A stretch of 64,000 nucleotides of DNA from Pyropia yezoensis (lineage: Eukaryota; Rhodophyta; Bangiophyceae; Bangiales; Bangiaceae), in contig CM020620.1 of assembly GCA_009829735.1 (NCBI GenBank), positions 7,394,545-7,458,544 on the forward strand. The letters are read 5' to 3'. A program made the translations under genes and the position numbers. Shown in pieces: positions 54,727-64,000 of this stretch (positions within the stretch are counted from its first letter, which is position 1; each line of letters opens with the position of its first letter). The notes below the pieces were generated by a model, which was not told the origin of the DNA, searched no databases, and was given only the letters and a program-made list of their open reading frames with translations.

Positions 54727-54941
54727 TGTGGCTGGGGTCGCTCCGTCCGCCTCCAGCCGTCCGTCGTGTGGCTGGGGTGGCTCCGTCCGCCCCCAGCCGC
54801 CCGTCATGTGGCTGGGGTGGCTCCGTCCGCCCCCAGCCGCCCGTCATGTGGCTGGGGTGGCTCCGTCCGCCCCCAGCCGCCCGTCATGTGGCTGGGGTGG
54901 CTCCGTCCGCCCCCAGCCGCCCGTCATGTGGCTGGGGTGCC
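54727..54941. repeat. 40-bp tandem repeat
   Basis: About 5.5 copies of a 40-bp unit beginning 'gtggctggggtggctccgtc'. The central copies are identical and the first is diverged. The period is not a multiple of three, so the open frames across it are shifted versions of each other and not evidence of coding. Confidence 0.92.
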
Positions 54942-55220
54942 GCCATCCTTGGCGGGTAGCGGCCACTCGCCGACTCCCCGCCCAACTGCGCCAGCGTGCC
55001 GCCGCCAGTCCGCCGCCACCGGCCGGCGGCCGTCCGCCGCCGTCACCGTGGGTCTCCGCCGTCGGCCGCCGCCGTGGGTGCAACCCAGGGTGTGGGACCC
55101 ACCGGTGACCCCCCCGGCACGTGCCACCCACAGGATGGCGACCGCCACGTGGGGAATGAGGTGATGAAGCGTCGGGGGGGGGGTTGCCTCAAGTAGGTGG
55201 CACCCCCCCCCCTGCATCCC

Positions 55221-55640
55221 TCATTCACAACACTCCCCCGCGGCCGTCATGCGTAAGTGGTTGGCCGTGAGGCCCATCCCGCTGCGGCACGCTTCGAACG
55301 CGGCGACAGGTAGGGCCTTGGTGAGGCCGACGGCTAACATCTGCTTGGTCCCGACGTGGACGACTATCAGTGTCTTGTCGACGACCCGCTCGCGTACGTA
55401 GCGGTAGGCAACGTCGAAGTGCTTCGTTCGGGACGAGGAAGTGGTGTTGCGCATCATGGCGATGGCGCTATCGCTGTCGCACCGCTTCGTTACGGGCAGC
55501 ACGCCGCCGTCGAGGTCGATGATGAGCGCCCTCAGCCATACCGCCTCACGCGCGGCGCTCGACCCTGCCACGTACTCAGCCTCCGCAGTTGTACAGTCTT
55601 GTGCCTCACCCCATCGTTGCCGGCACCCAGCCAGGGCCTG
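55221..55640 (-). pseudogene. Ty1/copia RNase H remnant with start of 3' LTR
   Basis: C-terminal end of a copia-type (Pseudoviridae) pol: 'TAEAEYVAGSSAAREAVWLR', 'CDSDSAIAM', 'RTKHFDVAYRYVRERV' and 'LTKALP', the usual RNase H landmarks. The stop is at 55,221. A purine tract GGGGGAG precedes TGTTGTGAATGAGGG at 55,232 reading left, the normal start of a copia 3' LTR; its other end was not found. Upstream pol is not recognisable, so this is a broken remnant. Confidence 0.82.
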
Positions 55641-56095
55641 GCCTGGCCGAAGCCTCGGAGGCCTCGGAGGCGCCCCCACCCAACCTCGGCGGCACCCACG
55701 CCCACAGGCTGCCAGTGGCGCCCCTGCACGGCCCCGCCGGCGACCCGCTTGCACCTATGGCAGTGATGCCACGGCGGCGGACGGTGAGGGGGAGAGGAAC
55801 CGCCGCCTCTCGCGCCACGTCTGCTGCTGATGCCGCCTGCCCAGCCGCCGTGGCAGCGGCCCAGTGGGTGGGGGTCAATCCCAGCGACGCTCCTGGGGTC
55901 AGCCGCCTGCCCCGCGCACAGGCTGTGCGCCCCCCCCCCTACCCGGCACTCCTCGCCATAAGCACGCTGCACGCTACTCCCCAAGCTTCCGCACAGCAGG
56001 AAAAGAAAAGAAATATAAAAGCGCCCCCCCCCCCCCCGCGTCTCATGGCCACCACGACGTTCCCGTGACCGCCAGCAAGCGCGCGCGGCCTCCCC

Positions 56096-59000
56096 TCAAC
56101 GGCCGCCCCGCGCCGCGGCCGCCGCCACCCGGCGGCGAAGGTGAGTTATCGACAGGCCGCCGGCGGTGCGGAGACCCGCCTTGCTGTCCCCCCCCGCCCC
56201 CCCGGCCGGGGTCTCCTTCTCGTCCCCCCCCACCCCTCCCTCACCGTCATCCGCCCCCCCCCCCCCACCCGCGGCGCCCGGTGGGATGGGCCCCAGCGGC
56301 CGGTGCACCCGCGACTGGTGGATGCGCACCCCCCGGGCGGTGGAGAAGGCGTCGCCACACGCGTCGCAGCTGAGCCACCCCTCAGGCGCCGTGGGCGCGT
56401 GCGCGGCGGCCATGTGCGCCGCCTCGGTCGGCTCGGTCGGCACCAGGCCGCACAGGCGGCACGGCAGCGTCTCGGTCTGGTGCATGACCCGCGCGTGGGT
56501 GTGCACGCCCAGCGCCGTCAGCGCGCGGCGCGGGCAGTAGGGGCACTTGAAGCGGAGGAGCTCGGGGTGCGCCAGTCGTAGGTGGCCATTCAGGCTGGGC
56601 GCCGTGCCATACGTGGCGGGGCATAGGGTGCACTTGAGGGAACCAGGCGTCGCGCCGGTGCTGCCATCGTCGGCACTGCCGCCGCCACTGGCACTGCCCG
56701 GCGTGACCACCGCGGTACCCCCGGCAGAGGACGGGCGGCGGGGGGGGGTGGCCCGCGACCCGGAGCTCCCCGCGACGCTCCCACCACGGCCAATGCCCCT
56801 GCCGCCACCGCTCGGTGCTCCGCCGCCAATGGGCACGTCAATCCACGGGCGGGGGCCATCCCGGTCGCGGCCGTCGTCAACCTCGTCCTCCTCCTCTGCC
56901 TCCTCCTCTTTCACGATCCCGTACATGCCGCCAGCCTCCCATTCGTCGCTGCCAGCCCTCCACAGCCGCCGTCGCTTGGTGGCCGCCGACGCCTCAGTGT
57001 CTTGGCTGTCGGTTAGGTCCGTCCAGCGGCGGCCGCCGCGGCCAGGCCCAACCATACCCGCGGCGGTTGAGGGGGTGACCACGCTACCGCCGCCGCCCCC
57101 ACTACCATCCACGTCGAGACCATTGCCATCAACGGCGCCATTCGCCGCCCCTTCGGGAGCGACATCCTCCTCGTCCGGGTCATCCGCCGAAGTGGACGCG
57201 GGTACTGCCACCAAAGAGGCGTCGCCGGGGGCGTTGTCCGCTGGCGGGGTAACAGGCGATGGACCCGCGACGGCCGTCGTGTGCCATAGGCTACCCTCAT
57301 CGGGGATGTCGTCGCTATCCTCGCCGTCTTCGGAACCGCCAGACCCATCAGAGCTGCTCACCGTCGTCTCACTACCGGTAGGACGAGGGTGGGGCGTCGT
57401 CCCATGGGCAGGAGCAGCCGCCCCGCCAGGATCCGTCGACGCTGGGTCGCCCGTGGGCTCTACCGGTGGGCCTGACGCGGGCAACAGCGCGAGCGACGGA
57501 TCCGTAGGCAGGGTCGCGCCAGCGCCACCAGTGTCCTCACCCCCCGCAACGGCAGAAGGCGCTGCCACCATAAGAACCCTCGCCGCAGGCGCCCCTGGGC
57601 CACCGCCAGAGGCGACTCCATCGAGCCTCCGAACGGGGGACGCTGCGACCGCAGGGGCGCTGCCGACATCACCGGCCCCGCTCCCACTGCGACCGAGGCC
57701 GTCGTCGCTGCCGCCTCCACCGTCGCTGCGCCCGCCGCCGCCGTGGGGGCGGCTCCCGGTACTGAGGCCGGGTGCCGCGCCATTACGCTCGGGTGACGGC
57801 TGGAGGTCCGCTCCTGACGGGGGCAGGAGAGGGCTTGCACCGCCGCCACCGGCAGGCCGCTCCGCCGGTCGTTTCCGTCTCCGCGGCCCTGGCGTGGCCG
57901 TCCAACCCTCCTCACCAACTCCCGGCGCGCAAGAGACGCCACCAATGCGAATGCGGTGATGACCGGTGGTGCCGTCGGCGTCGCCGTCCCTGTCGCCTGG
58001 GCGGCCACCAGACATTGGCCCACCCGACACTGACGGCCGAGACGCCGGCGGTGACGGCATAAAAATAGGGGGCGGGATGCCCCTGGCAGGGGAGGCAACC
58101 CCCCCCCCAGACACCCGACGGGCCGACCGATGAGACCCACTAAACCGCGGGTGTGGTGGTCTTGCGGGAGCGCTGCCAGAAGCAGCAGCGGGAAACGGCA
58201 CTGACGGCGGCACCGCCGACGGCGGCTGAAGCGGAGGACCCCACGCGGGTGGCGGAGGATGTGGATGGGCGGCCGATGGCGGCCACCGCGCCGCCGCCGA
58301 TGGCGTCGTTGCCGCCGGTGACCACCCCTGCCCCCACACCACCGGAGACGGCTGGGAAGGGGGCGCCCAAGTGGGGGAAGGAGCGGCTGCGGGGCCAGCG
58401 CCCCAGCCATTGGGCGGGTGCGGCGGGCGAGCCTCTGCCGCCCCTTGGCAGCAGCGCGAGTGCCCCCCCGCCGATGATGAGGGCATTGACGCAGAGGAGC
58501 CCCAGCCAGGGGGGGCACCCGCCCACGCAGCGCACCCTGGCGGGGCGGCAAGGGGCGGGGGCATGGGCGACGGCGCAAGCACCCACCGCCCAACAGACGC
58601 GTCCCAGGTGACGGATGCCAGTACGGCCACGGTCTGTGTCGGCGCTGGAGGCACCGCCGCCGGATGAGGCGGCCACCCGCTCGGGGGGTAGGCATACGGG
58701 TAGCCGAAAGGCGGAGCAGCCGCCGCCCAGCTGCCGTTTGCCACCGCTGGATCGCCCGGTGGCGGTGGCGGTGGTGGCGGTGGCGGTGGTGGTGGCGGCG
58801 GTAGTGGTGGCGGCGGCGGCGGCAGAGCGCCGGGCACCGCCGCCGGTGGCCCAGCGGCAGGCGCGACCACGTCGCCTTCCCCCCCCGCCCCCAGCAGTGC
58901 GGCCGGTGGGTCCGTGCCCAGCCGCAGCCCGCCCGCCGCCCCCCCAGCCGCCAAACCCAAAGCGTAGGCTGCCGCCACAGCAGAAGCGGTCGACGCCGCC

Positions 59001-60402
59001 GTCGGTGCGTCACCGGCGCCGCTTGGGGAGCTACCGGCAGCGGTGGGAGGGACGACGGGGGCGGTCGACGCTGACGGGGGGGGGCCAACCCACACCCACC
59101 CGCCCGTAGCAACTCCCGCCACGGGGGCGGCGCCTCTCGTGGGGGGGACGGGGGGAGGGGCGGAGGCGGGGGCGGGGGCCGAGGCGGCGCCGAGAGCGGA
59201 GGCGGGGGCGGGAGCGGAGGCGGGGGCGGGAGCGGAAGCGGGGGCGGAAGCGGAGGCGGGGGCGGGAGCGGAGGCAGGGCGGGGAGCGGAGGCGGATGTG
59301 AGAGCGGAGGCGGGGGCGGTGGTGGCAGCAGCATTGCGGGCGGAAGAGGCAGCGACAGCGGGCCCGGTAGGTGGGGCAACAGCGACGGCGGGGGCGGCAG
59401 CGGGGGCAGTAGTGGCGGTGGGGGCGACAGCGGGGGCGGGGGGGGTGGCGGCAGCGGTGGGGGCAACAGCGGTGGCGGGGGCGGCGGCGGCAGCGGCGGG
59501 GGCAACAGTGGTGGCGGGGGCAGCGGCGGCGGCGGGGGAGGGAGACGAGGTGGCGGCGGAGGGCGAGGTAGCGCGGGCGGGGACAGGGGGCGCAGGAGGC
59601 CCAGAGGCAGAGGGGGTAGAAGACGGGCGCGCCAAAGAGGGGGCAGGAGGGGTGGAGGCAGCGGGGGGGGGCGGCGGCCGGCCAGACGTAGCGGGACGAA
59701 AAGGCCCCGAGAGGGACAGCGGCGCAGCGTCCGCGGGTGGGGGGGGGGCACCGGCGGCAGCGGCAGGGGCGGGGGTGGATGACGGGGCGGGAACAGAGGC
59801 GGCGGCGGTGGCCGGCGCAGAGGTGGTGGCGGTGGCGGGGGCAGGCGCAGGGGCGGGAACAGGGACGGCGGCGGGGGCAGAGGCGGTGGCGGTGGCGGCG
59901 GCAGGCGCGGGTACGGCGGCAGGGGCAGGGACGGTGGCGGCGGCAGGGGCGGCGGCGGCAGCCGTGGCGGGGGCGGTTGCAGGGGGCGCGGCGGCGGCAG
60001 CAGCTGGCGCGGCGGTGGCGGGGGGGGTGGCGGCGGCTGCAGGGGCAGCGGCTGGGGCACGCCCGCTGGTGCTGCTGCTGGTGCTGCTGCCGCTGCTGCC
60101 GCTGCTGCTGCTGCCGCTGCTGCCGCCGCTGCTGCTGCTACCGCTGCTGCCGCTGCTGCTGCTGGGGCTGCCGCCGCCCCCAGCGCCGCGGCGCACGGGG
60201 CGGCCGGGCACGGCGGCGCCGCCCAATCCGCCGCCGCCCCCTCTGCCGCCGCCGCCACCGCCGCCGGCGCCGCCAACCCCTCCGCTACCACCCTCCATCC
60301 TGCCCCTCTGACAGACACTCACACGCCGGCTCGTCGAGCGTGCAGTCGTACGAGCAGCGGAGGGGGCGCGCGGGGGCGGGGGGGGGCACGCCGCCGGCGC
60401 GT

Positions 60403-60452
<50 letters not shown>

Positions 60453-60517
60453 CCGTCGCCGCCGCCGCCGTCGCCGCCGCCGCCACCGCCGCAAAGGGCG
60501 CAACCGTACGCGGGCAC
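56096..60517 (-). CDS. Very long low-complexity protein with four C-terminal C2H2 zinc fingers
   Basis: 1,473-residue open frame. Residues 1 to about 1,280 are Gly-, Ala/Pro/Thr- and Ser-rich with acidic patches. At about 1,290-1,425 (DNA 56,240-56,640) there are four C2H2 fingers: 'CTLCPATYGTAPSLNGHLRL', 'CPYCPRRALTALGVHTHARV', 'CRLCGLVPTEPTEAAHMAAA' and 'CDACGDAFSTARGVRIHQSR', each with its final His. The linkers are not the TGEKP kind. This could be a host nucleic-acid-binding protein, or the finger region of a LINE such as an R2/NeSL-type element; no reverse transcriptase is seen nearby. The finger region is surely coding on this strand. The true start is uncertain, since the N terminus is a Gly run from a trinucleotide repeat. 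Confidence 0.6.
60395..60495. repeat. (CCG)n trinucleotide repeat
   Basis: Nearly pure CCG/CCGCCA run, encoding the Gly run at the start of the minus-strand zinc-finger ORF. Confidence 0.9.
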
Positions 60518-60599
60518 CCGCGCGCGCAGCGGCGGCGGGGGACGCCCGGCAGCGGCGGGGCGGCCGCGTGCCCTCAGCCGACCAGCCAGTCACGGCGGC

Positions 60600-60775
60600 G
60601 GGGGGGGGGAGGGGGGGGAGGGGGGGAGCGACCACACGGTGAGGGGGGATGGGGAGGCGCCCGCGACGCACGACGGGGGAGAAGGCGGGGGGGGGGGGGG
60701 GAGGGGGGGGGGGGAGGGGGGGGGGGGAGGGGGGGGGGGGAGGGGGGGGGGGGAGGGGGGGGGGGGGACCGGGCG
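60600..60775. repeat. G-run array, strong G-quadruplex candidate
   Basis: Long runs of G, mostly 8 to 13 bases, separated by single As, especially at 60,684-60,768. It lies about 80-260 bp upstream of the zinc-finger ORF, in whose direction it reads as C runs. Confidence 0.9.
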
Positions 60776-62004
60776 GCACGTCACGCCGCCGACGCGCCCG
60801 CGGCGGCGGGCCGCCACGATCCGGGCGGCGGCCGCGGCGGGAGCGGCCGCGCGGCCCAGCGGCGGCCGCGGACGCACGCTCGGGTCAAGGGGGGCGAGGG
60901 GACAGCCGCGCGGGGAAGGGGGGGGGGGTGGTTGGGTGAGAGGGTGGGGAGGGGGGGGGGGGGTTGGGTGAGCGGGCGGGGGGAACAGAACAGCCTGCGC
61001 GGGGCGCTTCAGCGTGGTGGCGGGTGCCCAGCAGTTGCTATCATGGCCGCGCGTGCGCCGCGACGACTGCATAGATACATACCCCACCCCCCCACCCCCC
61101 CCCCACCGTCCCGCGCGTGTGTCCATGATTGGTCGATCGCACGGCGGGGGGCTGGCGGCGATGGATTTCGGGCAGTGCGTTGGTGCTTGCAACTCGGGCG
61201 CGGCCGTTTTCCCCCGCGCCCGCGGAGCGGCGGGGGGGCGTGGGGCGGGGGAGCGACCGCAGCCGCGGCGCGGCGTCGGCAGGGATGGATAGATAGCGCG
61301 ACGCAGGGGTTCGGCTCTGACTCTGGGGTGGTGCCACCGTCGGCAACGTGCACGGGCGGGCGGGTGGCGGGAAGAAAGAGTGAAATGGAGGGGGGGGGGA
61401 GTCGGACGGACCACGAGGGTGGTGGGGCGCTCTGGCCAGCGGGGCTGTGTCTCCGTGGCGGAGGAGCGTTGGTAGCCTCGGGGGGAGGCGCCAGCGACGG
61501 GGACGGCGCAAACCCCCCTGGCGTCAGGGGGGGGGGGGGGAAGGGGGCGACACACGCGCGGGGGGACAAGGGGGGGGCACAACGGGAGCGGGGGCGACGG
61601 CGTCGCCGGCCGTCCAAACGGCACCTGCCGGCGGCCGGCGAGCGCGCGCGTGCATCGGGACCGCTGCTGTTGGGGCAAAGGGGCTGGTCAACGCGCCCGC
61701 CATGCGGCACGCAGCGTCCAGACCGTACGGACGACGCCACGAAGCGAGGCGTCCAGGATCGGGCAAAAGAACAGGGACAGGAGCGCATCCGCACAAAAAA
61801 AGTGGTAAGGGTACAAAGACTGGTGAGACGGGCGGCCGCCGTCAATCCACAACATCCAACAGCCTGCCACTCCGTTTTCTACTCCCTGTGGACACACACA
61901 CACAGCACACAAAAAAAAGGAAAAAAGGAAGAGGAGCCTGTCGACAGCGCCGGCAAAAATAAGGGGGAACTGGCGAGAGAACGCAGCCGGTGCGGCAGCA
62001 GCGT
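60776..62004. other. Intergenic region between zinc-finger ORF and linker gene
   Basis: No supported gene. Several G-runs occur (60,920, 60,950, 61,530). Frames on both strands are Pro/Arg/Gly-rich and look like composition. At 61,893-61,950 the minus strand is T- and GT-rich, about 60-110 bp after the linker stop, and may hold its polyadenylation signals. Confidence 0.55.
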
Positions 62005-63443
62005 CTAGGTGTGCACAGGCGTGATGCTGGCAATCACACCACCCTGCTTGTGGATCTTCTGGTAGATGGCGGACAGCTCGCTGTAGGGCACCAAGTAGCT
62101 CTGGCTGGGGAACCGGTACTGGGAGATGGCAGACCGGCTGCCGTTGCGGCCACGGTACAGCTTCTTCCCGGGGACGCCCGCGCCGCCATTGACGGACGCG
62201 CGCTGGGCAAAGCCGGTGGCCTCGACGCGGAACATGCCGCCGCCCTCGTTGCGGCCACCGTGCGACGTCCGCGCCGCGTCGCCACCCGTCACGCCGCTGA
62301 TCCAGCTCCCCGCGTTGGGTGCCACTGGCGAGTACGAGGCCCCAGCAGAGCCCGGCGCCACTACCGGCAGAGGGATGGAGCGGATGCCCGCCCGGTTCAG
62401 CGTGATCCCGTGCACCATCGTGCGCGGGTTGGACTTGTCCGACACACCCGAGCCGCGGTGCATCTGGAACATGTGGGTGAAGGCCGCCATCGACTTGTTG
62501 GTGGTCGTCAGGTGGCCGCGCAGGTACGGCACCATGTCCTCACCAAAGGCCTGGTCATACTCGCCGTCGTCCAGGAATGAGTCCATGTACGCCTCGTAGC
62601 CCTTGGTGTCGTACACCCCCGAGCGCACGCGGTACTCCTCAAGCCCGTCGGGCGTGCGGCCGAGCACGTGCTTGTAGGCAAGCTCAATGGCGCCATACAG
62701 GGGGCGGCTGTCAAAGAAGCGGCGCTTGTACTCGTTGGACTTAACCAGAGCGCGGACAAAGTCCTTGAGGGTGGTGCGGCCGTCACGGAACTCAGACTCG
62801 TCCTTGGCCATCGTCGCGCGCTCCGACTCCATGATGTACGCGTTGCCAAAGACGGTGCGGTACACGTTGGAGATGATCTCCTCGTAGTCGGCCGAGTAGC
62901 CCGCTGGGCGGCAGTTGTCCATCACCGAGAAGCGCTCCGCCTGCTGCTTATCCAGACCAAGCTTGTCCAGAGACGAGTTCCCCGCGATGGTTCCGAGTCG
63001 CGCGGTCGGGGTCATGGCCGAGACGGTCGGGGCAGCAGTCGAGACCGAGGCCCCGGCAAAGCCTGCGACAACGAATCATAAAAGAATGTATGGAAGGAAT
63101 ATGTTCGCCAAGGAAGGGTGCTCGAGTCAGAAAAAACTGCACGTAGGGGGCGGCGTCGGAAACTGATGGACTGGCACGTGCGCAGGAGCAACAGCCTCGG
63201 GCGAAACACCACTGACCGCGCTCTGCGCTGTGTCGTGCACGCATACCAACGTGAGCCACATGGACTCAACAGCAATACAAACGCCAAGGAACGCGCGCGT
63301 GATGACACAGGCGCGCCAAGAATGGCCAACAAATGCGCTCAGCGGCCGTGGCTCGAACGGAGTAACGAGGGCAACGGCCACGTACCGGACGACCGGGCCG
63401 CGATGGTGCCAGCAGCGGCGGTGAAGGTGCTCACAAACGCCAT
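62005..63443 (-). CDS. Nuclear-encoded phycobilisome rod linker polypeptide, two exons
   Basis: Exon 1 is 63,443-63,386 and exon 2 is 63,062-62,005, with a 323-bp GTACGT...CGCAG intron; 371 residues in all. Residues 1 to about 36 (MAFVSTFTAAAG...) have the early Phe and Ala/Ser/Thr make-up of red-algal plastid transit peptides. Residues about 71-203 are a phycobilisome linker domain (pfam00427 type): 'VYRTVFGNAYIMESER', 'FVRALVKSNEYKRRFFD' and 'AFGEDMVPYLRG'. Residues about 296-371 look like a CpcD-type domain ('MFRVEATG', 'SYLVPYSELSAIYQKIHKQG'). Such linkers sit inside phycobiliprotein hexamers, join them into rods and tune energy flow to the core on the stroma side of thylakoids. No chromophore-type evidence separates a phycoerythrin from a phycocyanin rod linker. 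Without exon 1 the frame opens at Met 63,015 and lacks the targeting peptide. Confidence 0.93.
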
Positions 63444-64000
63444 GACGAAAAGTAGGGTACAACGACGAGTGCGTCTGACGGGGAGGCGCGGGACAAGGAC
63501 GGGTCGGCGACAATGCGTGACGACACAGGTGGGGACGACGGCGGTGGAACGAGGTAACACACACTGCCTGGGTTGCCTCAGGTGGGTGGCCCATGAAAAC
63601 CGAAAAACTATCCCACGTCTCATTATAGGGTCTGGCCTGCCCTGCCATTGGCCAGCCCCAATGTCAGGGGTGCAGGCTGCCACGCCAGTGGTGCGGAGGT
63701 GATCGACACAGGAGATTGTCCTCGGGAGCTCACCAGAAGAGTCAAGTCGCTTGACACTCTTGCACTTTGAAAAGAAAAAGTCCACAGACCAACTAGATTG
63801 TATTTGTTCTTGGATGCGAACTAAGTGTGACTGTAATTGATACTCACGCATCGACAAACGATCTCCAATGCAGTCGCGATTTGCGTCGTGTCCTGACAGA
63901 GCTCACGCACGTCACATTCCGCCACTGCAACTGCCAGCCAGTCGGGACACCTGCCCCCGGGGTGCGCCCAGGGGCGGACACGCACGACACCCTCGGGCGG
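63444..64000 (-). promoter_or_regulatory. Upstream region of the linker gene, possible TATA-like box
   Basis: No other gene seen. On the minus strand 'CCCTATAATGAGACGTGGG' lies about 180 bp before the start codon (TATAAT near 63,622-63,627, with a CACGT-type core beside it). This could be a promoter element of a light-regulated gene, but it rests on one motif. Confidence 0.25.

Larger units (their letters stand above)
51143..55231. other. Gene-poor region between U2 and the copia remnant
   Basis: No gene I can support. Long frames occur on both strands, including a 193-residue minus frame 52,223-52,804 ('MAMANLDDDALLWLAVFSG') with no recognisable domain. There are two minisatellites (53,855-53,959 and 54,727-54,941). 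51,600-52,060 is less GC-rich than the rest and holds a patch 'ttaaaatatatattg' near 52,050. Part of this may be the LTR of the copia remnant, or the right side of whatever U2 landed in. Confidence 0.5.

Noticed and set aside
54727-54941. CRISPR-like array
   Set aside because: Head-to-tail 40-bp tandem repeat with no spacers, in a eukaryotic genome.
59043-60311. 422-residue plus-strand gene
   Set aside because: Gly/Ala low complexity and antisense to the zinc-finger ORF, whose finger region supports the minus strand.

Overview
The window looks like nuclear DNA of a bangiophyte red alga (Porphyra/Pyropia-like). It is very GC-rich, and its one clear host gene is a nuclear phycobilisome rod linker with a plastid transit peptide, at 62,005-63,443 on the minus strand. 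Nearly everything from 1 to about 55,600 is transposon inside transposon.

Layout. 1-7,847 is element A, a Ty3/gypsy chromovirus cut by the window edge. 7,848-12,914 and 30,188-35,534 are the two sides of a PIF/Harbinger-like DNA transposon (E), with a dead transposase and a Myb/SANT-like partner gene. That partner gene is split by U1 (12,915-30,187), a CMC/Chapaev-like DNA transposon. U1 carries a solo LTR of family C and a copy of the A family, element B (17,615-29,664, minus). B in turn holds a partial C element (C1) and a Harbinger fragment (F). 35,535-51,138 is U2, a second U copy in opposite orientation. It carries a full-length C element (C2, 36,264-46,972) at the same internal position where U1 has only the solo LTR. 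51,139-55,231 is gene-poor, followed by a Ty1/copia remnant. 56,096-60,517 is a very long low-complexity ORF ending in four C2H2 zinc fingers. The linker gene closes the window.

How it fits together. U1 has 14-bp CACC...TTAAG termini and a 4-bp AGCG target duplication. Removing it closes the SANT-gene frame exactly, which fixes the ends of U. The C insertion is older than the separation of U1 and U2: U1 kept a recombinant solo LTR, while U2 kept the whole element. Both Ty3/gypsy families (A/B and C) carry, between pol and the 3' LTR, a long convergent antisense ORF. These ORFs share a FGSV...RR-G-L-HLP core and look distantly homologous, and I do not recognise the protein. Both families are also crowded with short perfect stem-loops, in A/B mostly around an AAGTT or AACTT loop. 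These two shared traits, with the two-gene U transposon, are the best candidates for something undescribed. Element ends, splice sites and families were read by eye; no database search was possible.
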